DNA from: Catenulispora sp. EB89
GTDB taxonomy: Bacteria > Actinomycetota > Actinomycetes > Streptomycetales > Catenulisporaceae
DNA length: 64,000 bases
NCBI RefSeq assembly: GCF_041261445.1
Contig: NZ_JBGCCU010000022.1
Location: forward strand, 62,001-126,000
Reading direction: 5' to 3'
Below, in pieces: positions 27,473 to 36,556 of the stretch; position 1 is the first letter of the stretch, and every line of letters starts with the position of its first letter. A program made the translations under genes and the position numbers. The notes under the pieces are model-generated. The model did no database searches. It saw only the letters and a list, made by a program, of their open reading frames with translations, and was not told the origin of the DNA.

Positions 27473-29338
27473 TCACTGGTCCGACAGCCGCCCCGCGAAG
27501 CCCGCGATGACCGCCGAGCCGATGTCCGCCGGCGTGTCGGCGTGCAGCGCCTGGCCGTTCGAGGCCGCGGTGATCTTCGACAGGGTGGTGAGGTCCACGC
27601 CGCTGCCCAGCGCCACGATCATGACCCGCACCGGGTGGTTCGGGTTGGCCGTCTTCAGCGCGTCGAGCTTGGCGATGAGCTGGTCGGCGGTCATCGAGTT
27701 CAGACCATCGTCCTTGCCGTCGGTGAACACCACGATCGCGTTGGACTCGTTAGGCGCCCAGCCGGTCAGCACCGTCTTGTACGCGTCCAGGATGGTGTCG
27801 TACAGCCCGTTGCGGCTGCCCGGCTGGATCGCGAGCTGCTGCAGCGCCGCGTTCAGTGCCGCGCGCCGGTTCGGGTAATTGCCCACCGGCGCCGACAGCG
27901 GGCCCATCGGGACCAGCTCGTTGTGCACGGTGCCGCCGCCGTCGGCGGTGTCCTTGGTGGTGAACGTCCACAGCCCCAGCTGGGAGCTGTCGCCGAACAG
28001 CGGCAGCCCGGCCAGGCAGGCCGCGGCGGTGATCTGCAGCCGGCTCAGCGGGGCCTGGGAGGTCGGGTCGACCTGGCCGGGCACGGCCATCCCCATCGAG
28101 CCGGAGACGTCCATGACCACCAGGCCGCGGGTCTGCTCGCTGGTCACGTTCCACACCGACAGCGCGGTGCCGGCCGCGGTGTGCGTGGTGTCGGCCGGCG
28201 CCAGCGCGGGCACGGCCGGGTTGACGCCGTTCGCGGCGGTCAGGATGCCGCCCGCGGCGCCCTTCGGGTCCCGGAACCCGGCCTTCTGCAGGGTGTTGAC
28301 GGCCGCCGGGCTCTGCAGCACGCTCTGGAACTCGGCCGCGGCCTTGGCGTGCGCGGCGTCCAGGTTGGCGCTGATCGTGTACGGATAATCCATCATCATC
28401 GTGCCCAGACCCGGGTCCGCGGGATACAGCGCGACCAGCGGGGTGGCCGGGCTGGCGGTGTTGTACGCGGCGATCTTCTGCTCCGTCGACGGGAACGCCG
28501 CCACGCCGCCGGCGCCCGCGGCGGTCGCGCCGTCCGAGGGCAGGCTGGTGAGCAACGCGCTCATCGAGCTGGACACCGAGGTGCTCATGACCCGGTAGAC
28601 CAGCGTGAGGTTCTGCAGAGCCTGCGCCTGCTTGGTCTTGTCAGCTCCGGCCGGGCCCAGCACAGCGGCGCGCAGCATGGTGATCGCGGCGAGACCGGGC
28701 CCTGAGGTGGTCGGGTCCGGAACGGCGGTCTGGAGCTTGTTGCTCTTGAAGTTGGCGAGCAGGTCGCTCCAGCCGAACGGCTTGCCCGGCCAGCCGTTCG
28801 CGGCGGCCACCGGCTTGGGCATGCCGATCACCAGCGGGCTGGTCGCGATCGGCGTCGGGTTGGCCGCCAGCGACTTCACGCCGTTGCCGTGCGCCACGTC
28901 GATCCACATGCTGCTGTCCGGGATCCACACGTCCGGCGCGCTGGTGACGTCGCCGCCCTTGGCGGTGCCGGCCAGGAACGCCGCCACGGCCGAGGCCTCG
29001 GCGCTGGTGACGTTGACGTGCACGCACGGGTCCGACATCCCGTCGGCGACCGCCTTGACTGCGGTGTAGACGTCGGGGTTGGCGTCGACGTTCAGCGTGG
29101 TCGGCGCGGCGCACGACCCGCTGGAAGCCGCCGGGGTGTGACCGCTGCCGCCGGCGTTGCTCGTGGAGTCGTGCTTCTTCGTGTACAGCACGTATCCGCC
29201 GCCCGCGGCGAGCACGAGCGCCGCCCCGAGCGCCACGAGCCCGGTCGGGAACGACGATCCGCCGGAGCCGCCCCCGCGGCCGCGGGAGGAGTTGCTGGGG
29301 CCCTCATAGGACCGGTGCCTGCCTGCCACGGGGGTCAC
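27473..29338 (-). CDS. VWA domain-containing membrane-anchored substrate-binding protein
   Basis: A 621-aa protein with a basic N-terminus and one hydrophobic helix (about 30-53, FPTGLVALGAALVLAAGGGY), probably anchoring it outside the membrane. Residues about 75-390 resemble an extracellular solute-binding domain (DPCVHVNVTSAEASAV; APDVWIPDSSMWIDVA). The C-terminal half is a von Willebrand factor A domain with the MIDAS motif DVSGSM and AIVVFTDGKDD. This fusion is common in actinobacteria and its ligand is unknown. Start is a GTG. It is divergent from the glutamate-cysteine ligase gene, separated by a 115-bp region with repeats. Confidence 0.88.
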   Translation of the reverse strand: MTPVAGRHRSYEGPSNSSRGRGGGSGGSSFPTGLVALGAALVLAAGGGYVLYTKKHDSTSNAGGSGHTPAASSGSCAAPTTLNVDANPDVYTAVKAVADGMSDPCVHVNVTSAEASAVAAFLAGTAKGGDVTSAPDVWIPDSSMWIDVAHGNGVKSLAANPTPIATSPLVIGMPKPVAAANGWPGKPFGWSDLLANFKSNKLQTAVPDPTTSGPGLAAITMLRAAVLGPAGADKTKQAQALQNLTLVYRVMSTSVSSSMSALLTSLPSDGATAAGAGGVAAFPSTEQKIAAYNTASPATPLVALYPADPGLGTMMMDYPYTISANLDAAHAKAAAEFQSVLQSPAAVNTLQKAGFRDPKGAAGGILTAANGVNPAVPALAPADTTHTAAGTALSVWNVTSEQTRGLVVMDVSGSMGMAVPGQVDPTSQAPLSRLQITAAACLAGLPLFGDSSQLGLWTFTTKDTADGGGTVHNELVPMGPLSAPVGNYPNRRAALNAALQQLAIQPGSRNGLYDTILDAYKTVLTGWAPNESNAIVVFTDGKDDGLNSMTADQLIAKLDALKTANPNHPVRVMIVALGSGVDLTTLSKITAASNGQALHADTPADIGSAVIAGFAGRLSDQ

Positions 29339-29360
29339 GATCCCTTTCGTTGCTGAATGT

Positions 29361-29396
29361 CCGACAGTAGTCTGAGTTTCTGAGTTGGTATGTCGG
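29361..29396. promoter_or_regulatory. candidate operator in divergent promoter region
   Basis: CCGACA (29361-29366) and TGTCGG (29391-29396) form an inverted repeat enclosing a perfect tandem 8-mer TCTGAGTT-TCTGAGTT (29371-29386). The site lies between the divergent VWA gene (start 29338) and ligase gene (start 29454), where a shared regulator could bind. Confidence 0.4.
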
Positions 29397-29453
29397 TGTG
29401 ATGACGGCGTCCCGCGCTACTACTGCGGGCCAAGACGGCAAAGGGGCGCGCCT

Positions 29454-30941
29454 GTGGGCGAGCGTGTGGTCGCGACCGAATTCACCGGGGCGGATCGGAC
29501 ACGGTTCCGGGAACGGTTGCGCGCAGGCTTCGAAGTGTTCCGCCGCATGCTGGCCGAGGACCGGTTCGAGCGCGGCCGCACGCTGATGGGCGTGGAGCTG
29601 GAGCTGGACCTGGTCGACCCGATCGGCCGGCCGGTGATGGTGAACGAGGACGTGCTCTCGCGCATCGCCAGCCGCGACTTCCAGACCGAGCTGGGCCAGT
29701 TCAACCTGGAGGTGAACATCGCCCCGCACAAGCTGGTCGGGACGGTGTTCTCCGAGCTGGCCGAGGAGCTGCGCACCTCGCTGGCCTACGCCGACCGCCA
29801 GGCGCGCGCCGCCGGCGCCAGGATCCTGATGATCGGCATCCTGCCGACCCTGGACGAGGCGCACATGGTGGTCGAGAACTTCTCCGCCGAGGACCGCTAC
29901 TTCCTGCTCAACGACGAGATCGCGCAGGTCCGGGGCGAGGACTTCCTGGTGCAGATCGACGGCGTGGAGCGGCTGCGCACCACGTTCGCCTCGATCATGC
30001 CCGAGGCCTGCAACACCTCGGTGCAGTTCCATTTGCAGGTCTCGCCGGAGACCTTCGCCCCGGCCTGGAACGCCGCGCAGGCCCTGGCCGGGGTGCAGGT
30101 GGCGCTCGGGGCGAACTCGCCGTTCCTGTTCGGCCGGGAGCTGTGGGCCGAGACCCGGATCCCGCTGTTCGAGCAGGCCACCGACTTCCGGGTGGAGGAG
30201 CTGGCGGCGCAGGGTGTGCGGCCGCGGGTGTGGTTCGGGGAGCGCTGGATCTCCTCGCCGCTGGACCTGTTCGAGGAGAACCTGCGGTATTTCACGGCGC
30301 TGTTGCCGGTGTCCTCCGACGAGGACCCCGAGAAGGTACTGGCCGAGGGCGGGATTCCGCATCTGCCGGAGCTGAAGCTGCACAACGGCACCGTGTACCG
30401 CTGGAACCGGCCGGTCTACGACGTGGCGCGCGGCAAGCCGCATCTGCGGGTGGAGAACCGGGTGCTGCCGGCCGGCCCGACGGTCGTGGACGTGCTGGCC
30501 AACGCCGCGTTCTTCTACGGCTGCGTGAAGGCGCTGATGGAGGACCCCGATCCGGTGTGGGGCCATCTGGACTTCGCCGACGCCGCGCGCAACCTGCACC
30601 ACGCGGCGCGTTTCGGCCTGGCCGCCGAGCTGGCGTGGCGCACGGACCGGTACAGCGGCCCGGTTCCCGTGCGGGAGCTGGTGCTCACCGAGCTGCTGCC
30701 GGCGGCGCGCCGCGGGCTGGACGCCCTGGGCATCGATCCGCGCGACCGGGACGAGTTCCTGGGGATCATCGAGGGCCGGTGCGTCACCGGACGCAACGGG
30801 GCGACCTGGCTGTCCGGGGAGTTCCACCGGCTGGTCGACGACGAGGGCGTGGAGCGGGCCACGGCTCTGGAGCGGCTGACGATCGCCTATTCGGACCTGA
30901 TGCTCACCGGCGCGCCGGCGCACACCTGGACGCCGGGCTGA
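29454..30941 (+). CDS. GCS2-type glutamate--cysteine ligase family protein
   Basis: A 495-aa member of the GCS2 family, ATP-dependent carboxylate-amine ligases that join the glutamate side chain to an amine. Residues 45-53 (MGVELELDL) carry the catalytic glutamates, NLEVNIAPH and TSVQFHLQV are substrate or metal blocks, and ENRVLPAGPTVVDVLANAAF is typical. The GTG at 29454 follows AAAGGGG; an earlier start at 29385 would add non-family residues. The physiological product is uncertain, since actinomycetes use mycothiol, and some members make gamma-glutamylcysteine for ergothioneine (egtA-like). No other egt genes are nearby. Confidence 0.88.
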   Translation: MGERVVATEFTGADRTRFRERLRAGFEVFRRMLAEDRFERGRTLMGVELELDLVDPIGRPVMVNEDVLSRIASRDFQTELGQFNLEVNIAPHKLVGTVFSELAEELRTSLAYADRQARAAGARILMIGILPTLDEAHMVVENFSAEDRYFLLNDEIAQVRGEDFLVQIDGVERLRTTFASIMPEACNTSVQFHLQVSPETFAPAWNAAQALAGVQVALGANSPFLFGRELWAETRIPLFEQATDFRVEELAAQGVRPRVWFGERWISSPLDLFEENLRYFTALLPVSSDEDPEKVLAEGGIPHLPELKLHNGTVYRWNRPVYDVARGKPHLRVENRVLPAGPTVVDVLANAAFFYGCVKALMEDPDPVWGHLDFADAARNLHHAARFGLAAELAWRTDRYSGPVPVRELVLTELLPAARRGLDALGIDPRDRDEFLGIIEGRCVTGRNGATWLSGEFHRLVDDEGVERATALERLTIAYSDLMLTGAPAHTWTPG

Positions 30942-31358
30942 GCCCGGGTCCGGGCCGGTTCGCCGCCGCCGCATAGGTGCGCCTCTCGTCTGGTCTTTCG
31001 GTGTGGTCAAGGCCGTGGTCAGAGCTTTAGTCAAGGGGTGTGCGTCCGCATATGCGCCGCTGCTGCGGAACAGTAGTTCGGCCGTGAACCGGCGGACAAG
31101 AGACAGCGGGTTTTACCGGTTGTCCGCGCCCACTTTGTTACTTGAAGGTAACCGTGGGTTCGGAAGCGGTGACGTCAGGTCTACCGATCATGGCCGAAGG
31201 CCCGTTCAGGGCCGTACAGGTCCGATCGGGCTCGTTCAGCGCTTCGGCTGCGATGATGCGTTACGGCAGTCGAAGTCGGCAGCCGACGACGGCGGTCGAT
31301 GACGGCGGTCGGATACGTCAGTCGGAGACGACGCAGCGGACGAGGGTGAGGAGCCGGC
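30942..31358. other. 417-bp intergenic region, no gene seen
   Basis: Only weak structure is visible: a short inverted repeat GTTAC-ttgaag-GTAAC near 31138 and a near-perfect 13-bp tandem GACGGCGGTCGAT/GACGGCGGTCGGA near 31288. The last part must hold the promoter of the CPBP gene. Confidence 0.6.
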
Positions 31359-32168
31359 GTGGCGGTGGTGGACGAGGGCGTGGTGCCCACGGGGGGCGGG
31401 CCGGTGTCCGAGGCGCGATGGCGGACGCTGCTGCGGTTCGAGGTCCTGGTGGTGCTGGCGCTGTCGTTCGGCCAGTCGGCGGTGTACTCGTTCGTGTCGA
31501 TCATCGCGAAGCTGACCGCGAAGCAGGCGCTGAACCAGCAGGCGGCCGGGCTGAACGCCTCGCAGTCCTCGCGGCCCTGGCTGGACTTCACCTACCAGGT
31601 GCTCGACCTCGGGTTCAGCGTCGCGATCGTGGCGCTGGTGGCGTATCTGCTGCTGCGGGACAACGCCTCGCTGCGCACGCTCGGGTTCGACCTGTCCGGC
31701 GGCTGGCGGGACTGGGCCCGGGGCGCCGTGGTGGCGGCCGGGATCGGCTCGGCGGGGCTGGGGCTGTACGTGGTCGCGCACGCCCTGAACCTCAACGCGA
31801 CGGTGATCCCGACCACGCTGCCGGACGTGTGGTGGCGGGTGCCGGTCCTGCTGCTGGACGCGTTCCGGAACGGGGTCACCGAGGAGGTCGTGGTCCTGGG
31901 GTACCTGCTGCGCCGGTTCGAGCAGCTGGGGTTCTCCCGGACCAGGTCGGAGATCATGTCCTCGCTGGTGCGCGGGTCGTACCACCTGTACCAGGGTTTC
32001 GGCGGGTTCGTCGGGAACTTCGTCATGGGGCTGATCTTCTGCCGGGCCTACCGGCGCTGGGGCCGGGTGATGCCGCTGGTGGTGGCGCACGGGCTGATCG
32101 ACAGTGTGACCTTCGTCGGGTGGCTGTACTGGGCGCACTACCTCGGGATCCCGGGGGCTCCGAAGTGA
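31359..32168 (+). CDS. CPBP family intramembrane glutamic endopeptidase
   Basis: A 269-aa polytopic membrane protein with about seven to eight helices. The three CPBP motifs are present: EE (175-176) in NGVTEEVVVLGYLLRR, H209 in RGSYHLYQGFGG, and H244/D248 in PLVVAHGLIDSV. Such enzymes (Rce1/Abi type) cleave inside the membrane or act in protein modification. The GTG start has GAGGAG about 6 nt upstream. No neighbouring peptide substrate is apparent. Confidence 0.92.
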   Translation: MAVVDEGVVPTGGGPVSEARWRTLLRFEVLVVLALSFGQSAVYSFVSIIAKLTAKQALNQQAAGLNASQSSRPWLDFTYQVLDLGFSVAIVALVAYLLLRDNASLRTLGFDLSGGWRDWARGAVVAAGIGSAGLGLYVVAHALNLNATVIPTTLPDVWWRVPVLLLDAFRNGVTEEVVVLGYLLRRFEQLGFSRTRSEIMSSLVRGSYHLYQGFGGFVGNFVMGLIFCRAYRRWGRVMPLVVAHGLIDSVTFVGWLYWAHYLGIPGAPK

Positions 32169-32213
32169 CGCCGGTTCGGCTAATCTGACGCATCGTCAGA
32201 AAAGGAGGACGCG

Positions 32214-32570
32214 ATGGCGGACGCAATGGCGGACGAGAAGGCTCTGAGCGTGGCGTCGGTGTTCCCGGCGGCGCGGCTGGCGGACGGCGTGCGGTTCCTG
32301 GCGGCGGTGCTGGGCATCGAGCCGACCTTCGTCGACGGCGAGCGCTGGGCCCAGTTCGACCTGGGCGGTGCGCGCCTGGCGCTGGCCTCCGGGGCCGAGT
32401 CGTCGGGGGCGGCGCAGGTGATGGTGAAGGTCGCGGACGCGGCGGGGACCGCCGAGCGGCTGGCGGCAGCCGGCTACGACGTCGCCGGCCCGGTCGCCGG
32501 TCCGCATGAGGTGCGGTTCTCGGTGACCGGGCCGGATGGGTGGTCGGTGGTCGTCTACGAGCCGGTCTGA
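32214..32570 (+). CDS. VOC (glyoxalase/bleomycin-resistance) family protein
   Basis: A 118-aa single-unit vicinal-oxygen-chelate protein: opening LSVASVFPAARLADGVRFLAA is trimmed of metal ligands, with WAQFDLGGARLALASG in the middle and VRFSVTGPDGWSVVVYEP at the end. Several usual metal-binding residues are not evident, so a binding role is possible. Start ATG has a perfect AAAGGAGG 5 nt upstream. Confidence 0.85.
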   Translation: MADAMADEKALSVASVFPAARLADGVRFLAAVLGIEPTFVDGERWAQFDLGGARLALASGAESSGAAQVMVKVADAAGTAERLAAAGYDVAGPVAGPHEVRFSVTGPDGWSVVVYEPV

Positions 32571-32634
32571 GGCCCGCTGTCCGGTCGACGGACCTCTGTG
32601 AGGCTCGCCGGTCGTGCTACTGGTGCGTCGAGCT

Positions 32635-33447
32635 CTAAGCCGCCGGAATGGCTGGCGCTTGTACTACCGGGGCGACCGGGGCGGTCTCGATCGTGGTGTC
32701 CAGCGGCAGCGGTTCGACCAGGTGCGGCTCGACGGTCATGACCGCCGGGGCCGGCTCCAGCGTCGGCTCCAGGGCCGCGGTGGTGGCGCGGTCGAGGTAG
32801 CGCTGCAGGCGGGCCTCCAGGTTGGCCTTCGCGGCCGGCCACTCGGCGCGGACGATGGAGAACAGGGCGCTGTCGCGCACGCCTCCGTCGGCGGCCGGGA
32901 AGTGCGCCCGCTTGATGCCCTCGAACTGCGCGCCCAGGGCGCTGATCGCGGCCCGGCTGCGGGTGTTGCGCACGTCGGTCTTGAGGCTGACGCGGTGCAC
33001 GTCCCAGGTCTCGAAAGCGTAGGTGAGCATCATCAGCTTGGCCTCGGTGTTGATGCCGGTGCGCTGGGCCGAGGGGTGCAGCCAGGTGGAGCCGATCTCG
33101 GCGGCGTCCGGTCGGCCGTCGGGGTTGACGTGCCCGTGCCGGGGCGGCCAGACCCCGGCCCGCCAGTACTCGAGTTCGCGCAGGCGGGAGGTGCCCACGA
33201 TGCGTTCCTCGCCGGTCAGCGGATCGATCGCGATGGTGGTGAAGGGGACGGCGACACCGGCGGCGAAGTCCGAGGTCGCCAGGGCCACGTACCGGACGAC
33301 TGCGTCGTGGTCGCGCGGCACGTAGGTGAAGTCGTACGTGGACCGGTCGGCGACGGCCGCGAACAGCAGGCCGTCGATGTGGTCCGGTCGCATGAGCTCC
33401 AGGCGGCACAGGTTGCCGTGGAGCGTGACGGGGGAACGCATGCGCAT
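32635..33447 (-). CDS. GNAT family N-acetyltransferase (RimJ/RimL-like) with C-terminal tail
   Basis: A protein of about 270 aa. GNLCRLELMRPDHIDGL, IVGTSRLRELEYW, EIGSTWLHPSAQRTGINTEA (acetyl-CoA loop) and NTRSRAAISALGAQFEGI place it with the ribosomal-protein acetyltransferase-like GNATs. The last 50 residues (Pro/Ala/Thr/Val-rich, EPTLEPAPAVMTVEP) are a disordered tail not part of the fold. The start is unclear: ATG 33447 is used; GTG 33483 would add 12 residues. Confidence 0.87.
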   Translation of the reverse strand: MRMRSPVTLHGNLCRLELMRPDHIDGLLFAAVADRSTYDFTYVPRDHDAVVRYVALATSDFAAGVAVPFTTIAIDPLTGEERIVGTSRLRELEYWRAGVWPPRHGHVNPDGRPDAAEIGSTWLHPSAQRTGINTEAKLMMLTYAFETWDVHRVSLKTDVRNTRSRAAISALGAQFEGIKRAHFPAADGGVRDSALFSIVRAEWPAAKANLEARLQRYLDRATTAALEPTLEPAPAVMTVEPHLVEPLPLDTTIETAPVAPVVQAPAIPAA

Positions 33448-33905
33448 ATCATCCACGACCTGACGGTCTGCGTCGTGCGACACGACAGGTTGGCACTCTT
33501 GCGGGGTAACGGCGCAGGTCAGGGCGCTGGTTCGCGGGGCCGCCGGGAGCGCTCGGCGGGGGTCGGGGGCGGACCGCGGCGGGGCCGGCCGACCGAGGCA
33601 TGTCGCGTGGGTTTCGGGTATGCGGCCGGTTGGTGTCCGGGGCGTGATCCGGCGGTACTTGAGGCTTCGGATCGGGGGCTGGCGCGGGGTTCGGCGAAGG
33701 TCCAGGTCGGACGCGGGCGGGTCGCGCGCGGGCCGCCGTACGGACTCGGTCCGGACTTGATCCGGTGTGGTGACTGGCGTGCGGCGGGGGTAGTGCCGGA
33801 TACTCCCGTTGTCGTCCGGTTGTCGGCCGGTGTGATTTTCTTTGGTGGTTCCTCGGCGAGGGTCGCCGGGTGGGGATAGTGGCTCGATTTTTGGGAGAGG
33901 CTAGC
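33448..33905. other. 458-bp divergent intergenic region
   Basis: It separates the GNAT gene from the SEL1-repeat gene. No supportable gene, strong palindrome or RNA structure was found. The T-rich segment GTGATTTTCTTTGGTGG near 33832 may be part of the SEL1 gene promoter. Confidence 0.5.
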
Positions 33906-35057
33906 GTGGCCGAGGTAGAGCAGCAGTTCGGCGGCGGGGCGGATGAGGCCGACGGGCTCCAGGTCGGTGGCGCCGATGCGGTGACGGAACTGGAGACGCA
34001 GGCGCCGTCCGCGGCGTTCGACGCCGACCCGGTGGTGGCGGCGGGGTTCGTGGCCTTCGAGGCCGGGGACCTGGAGGCGGCCGAGGCGGTGTTCGCCCCG
34101 GCGGCCGGCGGCGGCAGCCGCGCGGCGATGTTCGGCCTGGGCCTGGTGTATCAGGCCCGTGACGACTTCGACCAGGCGGTGCGCTGGTACGCGGCGGCGG
34201 CCGAACTCGGCGAGGCCGAGGCCGCGAACAACCTGGGCACGTTGCTGGCGGTGCGCGGCGAGAACGACGCCGCGGTGGCCTGGCTGAGCCAGGCGGTCGC
34301 GCTGGGCTCGTCGGAGGCCGCGGTGAACCTGGGGCGCATGAACCACTGGGACAACCCGGCCGAGGCCGAGTTCTGGTACCGCCGCGGCGCCGAGGCCGAA
34401 GTCGGCTCGGCGATGGCGAACATCGGCGTCCTGGCCCAGCGCCGCGGCGACCTGGTGCAGGCCGCCGAGTGGTACCGCAAGGCGGTGGAGGCCGGCGAGG
34501 TCCGCGCGGTGAACAACCTGGGCAACGTCCTGCTGATGCAGGGCGAGGTCGAGGAGGCGATGGACTGCTTCAAGCGCGGCGCCGAGGGCGGCGACGGCCA
34601 CGCGCAGGTGAACTTCGCCCTGCTGTCCCTGGCCCGCGGCGAGGTCGAGGAGGCCCTCGCGGCCGCCGAGCGCGGCCGGGAGTCCGACGCGCCGGGCGCC
34701 GAGGTCGTCTACGGCCAGGTGCTGCTGGCCACCGGCGACCAGCAGGGCGCCGCGGAGGCCTTCCAGCGTGCGATGAACGCCGGCGACCCGTCGGGCGCCT
34801 ACGCCCTCGGCGTGGTGGCGGCCCAGACCGGCGCCCTGATCGACGCCGAGCGCCTGTTCCTGGCCGCCGCCAACGCCGGACACGTCCCGGCGATGTGGAA
34901 CTCGGCGGTGCTGCTCCAGCAGAGCGGCAAGACCGAGGCGGCACTGCCGTGGTTCGAGGCCGCCGCGGCCGCGGGGCACCCGGAGGCGCAGGCGGTGCTG
35001 TCGGGGGCGATCTCGGTCCAGCCCGGGGGCGACGGCGGGGGCGTGGCGACGGCTTAG
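33906..35057 (+). CDS. SEL1/tetratricopeptide repeat protein
   Basis: A 383-aa protein made of repeated helix pairs of about 34-36 residues from residue 45 to 370; examples are AVRWYAAAAELGEAEAANNLG, trimmed here, AAEWYRKAVEAGEVRAVNNLG and ALPWFEAAAAAGHPEAQAVL. Such scaffolds mediate protein-protein contacts. The N-terminal 40 residues are acidic and probably unstructured. GTG 33906 is preferred because GGGAGAGG lies 5 nt upstream; an earlier GTG at 33870 lacks one. A strong terminator follows. Partner unknown. Confidence 0.88.
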   Translation: MAEVEQQFGGGADEADGLQVGGADAVTELETQAPSAAFDADPVVAAGFVAFEAGDLEAAEAVFAPAAGGGSRAAMFGLGLVYQARDDFDQAVRWYAAAAELGEAEAANNLGTLLAVRGENDAAVAWLSQAVALGSSEAAVNLGRMNHWDNPAEAEFWYRRGAEAEVGSAMANIGVLAQRRGDLVQAAEWYRKAVEAGEVRAVNNLGNVLLMQGEVEEAMDCFKRGAEGGDGHAQVNFALLSLARGEVEEALAAAERGRESDAPGAEVVYGQVLLATGDQQGAAEAFQRAMNAGDPSGAYALGVVAAQTGALIDAERLFLAAANAGHVPAMWNSAVLLQQSGKTEAALPWFEAAAAAGHPEAQAVLSGAISVQPGGDGGGVATA

Positions 35058-35075
35058 GTCGCTGTCAGACGCGAG

Positions 35076-35109
35076 GGGCCGGCTGCGCGAGGGTTCGCGC
35101 GGCCGGCCC
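35076..35109 (+). terminator. terminator of SEL1-repeat gene
   Basis: A 15-bp stem with a single T-G pair, GGGCCGGC-t-GCGCGA paired with TCGCGC-g-GCCGGCCC around loop GGGT, begins 18 nt after the stop codon. Confidence 0.85.
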
Positions 35110-35201
35110 TTGACGTTGTCTCAACAGGCTTAGCCATGAGGGCTTAGGTGAGCTTCGACGCCGAGCGGCCTCGTCCGTTCTTCGTTGAAAGGATGCAATA
35201 C

Positions 35202-35687
35202 ATGGCAATCTGGGATCAGCGGACGCCCGAAGACGTCATCATGTACGTCGCAATGACGCAGGGCTATCTCAACGAAGCGATCACGCACTACGGAGCTCGG
35301 ATCAGCTGGGCGGAGGCTGGAAACACCCATATAGGGAACCGCCTGACCTTCGAGCAGATGCAAGCTCTCGTCCCGCAGTTCGCCGCCTCGGCCGCCGATC
35401 TGATCAATCGCGACATGATCGAGGTTCGCGAACCGCTCGACGGCAACTGGGACGACGCGCCACAGCTCAGCCGCGCTGAGATCGACGCAGTACTGGCCGA
35501 TCCCGCCACATGGCTGCAGTCTCCGGACACACACGAGAACATCCGCATGATCTGGGTCTTGACCACCGATCACGCTGACCGACTCATCGCCGAACGAACC
35601 CCGGCTCCGGGAGGCGACTCCCTCAGGGCATACGGGGCCGGGGCGGCTCAGGCCGCCGCCTTCCCCTCCTTGACGTCGGAGGCGTAA
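35202..35687 (+). CDS. hypothetical protein
   Basis: A 161-aa soluble, acidic protein that I do not recognise. It starts MAIWDQRTPEDVIMYVAMTQ and contains LTFEQMQALVPQFAASAADL and LSRAEIDAVLADPATWLQ. The ATG at 35202 follows GAAAGGA with 7-nt spacing; ATG 35193 and 35148 are in frame but less well placed. Composition is less GC-biased than the flanks, and the 3' end overlaps the convergent acyltransferase gene by 40 nt, so it may be a late insertion. Confidence 0.7.
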   Translation: MAIWDQRTPEDVIMYVAMTQGYLNEAITHYGARISWAEAGNTHIGNRLTFEQMQALVPQFAASAADLINRDMIEVREPLDGNWDDAPQLSRAEIDAVLADPATWLQSPDTHENIRMIWVLTTDHADRLIAERTPAPGGDSLRAYGAGAAQAAAFPSLTSEA

Positions 35688-36337
35688 ACCGCCCGGTACT
35701 CCTGCCCCGACAGCTTCTGGATCTCCTCGATCACCTCGTCGGTGATCGCCCGGCGCACCAGTGCCGGCTTCCCCAGCGCCTTGGCGGCGGCCAGGTCCAG
35801 GGGGGCGCCGATGCGGATGGTCACGCGGCTCAGGCGGGGGATCTTCTTGCCGGGGGGCTGGACGCGGTCGGTGCCGACGATGCCGATCGGGATGATCGGG
35901 GCGCCTGAGCGCAGGGCGATCTCGGCGATGCCGGTGCGGCCGCGGTAGAGCTTGCCGTCGGGGGAGCGTGTGCCCTCCGGGTAGATGCCGAACAGGTCGC
36001 CCGCCTCCAGGACCGCCACGGCGCCTTCCAGGGCCGCGGTGGTGGCGTTGCGGGTGCCGGAGCGGTCGATGGGGACGGCGCCGGCGAACCGGGCGTAGAA
36101 GTACTTGTTCCACATCCCCTTCAGGCCGCGGGTGTTGAAGTACTCGGCCTTGGCGATGAAGGTCACGTGGCGGGGGACCACCACCGGGATGAAGAAGGAG
36201 TCTGAGAACGACAGGTGGTTCGCGGCCAGGATGGCGGCCCCGGTGGCGGGGATGTTCTCCAGGCCCTCGACGCGCGGCCGGTAGACGAGCTTCACGAGGG
36301 GTTCGACGAAGAATTTCGCCGCCTGGTACACGGACAT
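35648..36337 (-). CDS. 1-acyl-sn-glycerol-3-phosphate acyltransferase family protein (PlsC-like)
   Basis: A 229-aa acyltransferase. The catalytic H-x4-D motif is NHLSFSD (H41, D46), the substrate motif is PEGTRS (120-125), and PIIPIGIVGTD is block IV. It transfers an acyl group to lysophosphatidate or a related lysolipid at the membrane. Length and N-terminus (YQAAKFFVEPLVKLVYRPRVEG) match actinobacterial members, several of which exist per genome. Confidence 0.92.
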   Translation of the reverse strand: MSVYQAAKFFVEPLVKLVYRPRVEGLENIPATGAAILAANHLSFSDSFFIPVVVPRHVTFIAKAEYFNTRGLKGMWNKYFYARFAGAVPIDRSGTRNATTAALEGAVAVLEAGDLFGIYPEGTRSPDGKLYRGRTGIAEIALRSGAPIIPIGIVGTDRVQPPGKKIPRLSRVTIRIGAPLDLAAAKALGKPALVRRAITDEVIEEIQKLSGQEYRAVYASDVKEGKAAA

Positions 36338-36556
36338 CTGCGCGCTGACCTCATTCTTCTTCGCCGCGGCGGGTCGGTGGGGACGCCGTCGAGACTAGCG
36401 GATCGCCTGGGGCGGTCGGGGCCGACCGCACGTGTGCGGAAAGGGTAGGGCGGGGGTGCTGCGGGGGTTCGGTCGGGGGTCGGTTTGCGGGGCTTGGCGC
36501 GGGGTGGTTCGCGGCGGCGTGGCGCCGGCCGGTTCGCGGGCGGATCCGGCGACGCC

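Noticed and set aside
32570-32635. Hairpin GTCCG-gtcga-CGGAC as terminator
   Set aside because: Only 5 bp of stem, too weak to call between the VOC and GNAT genes.
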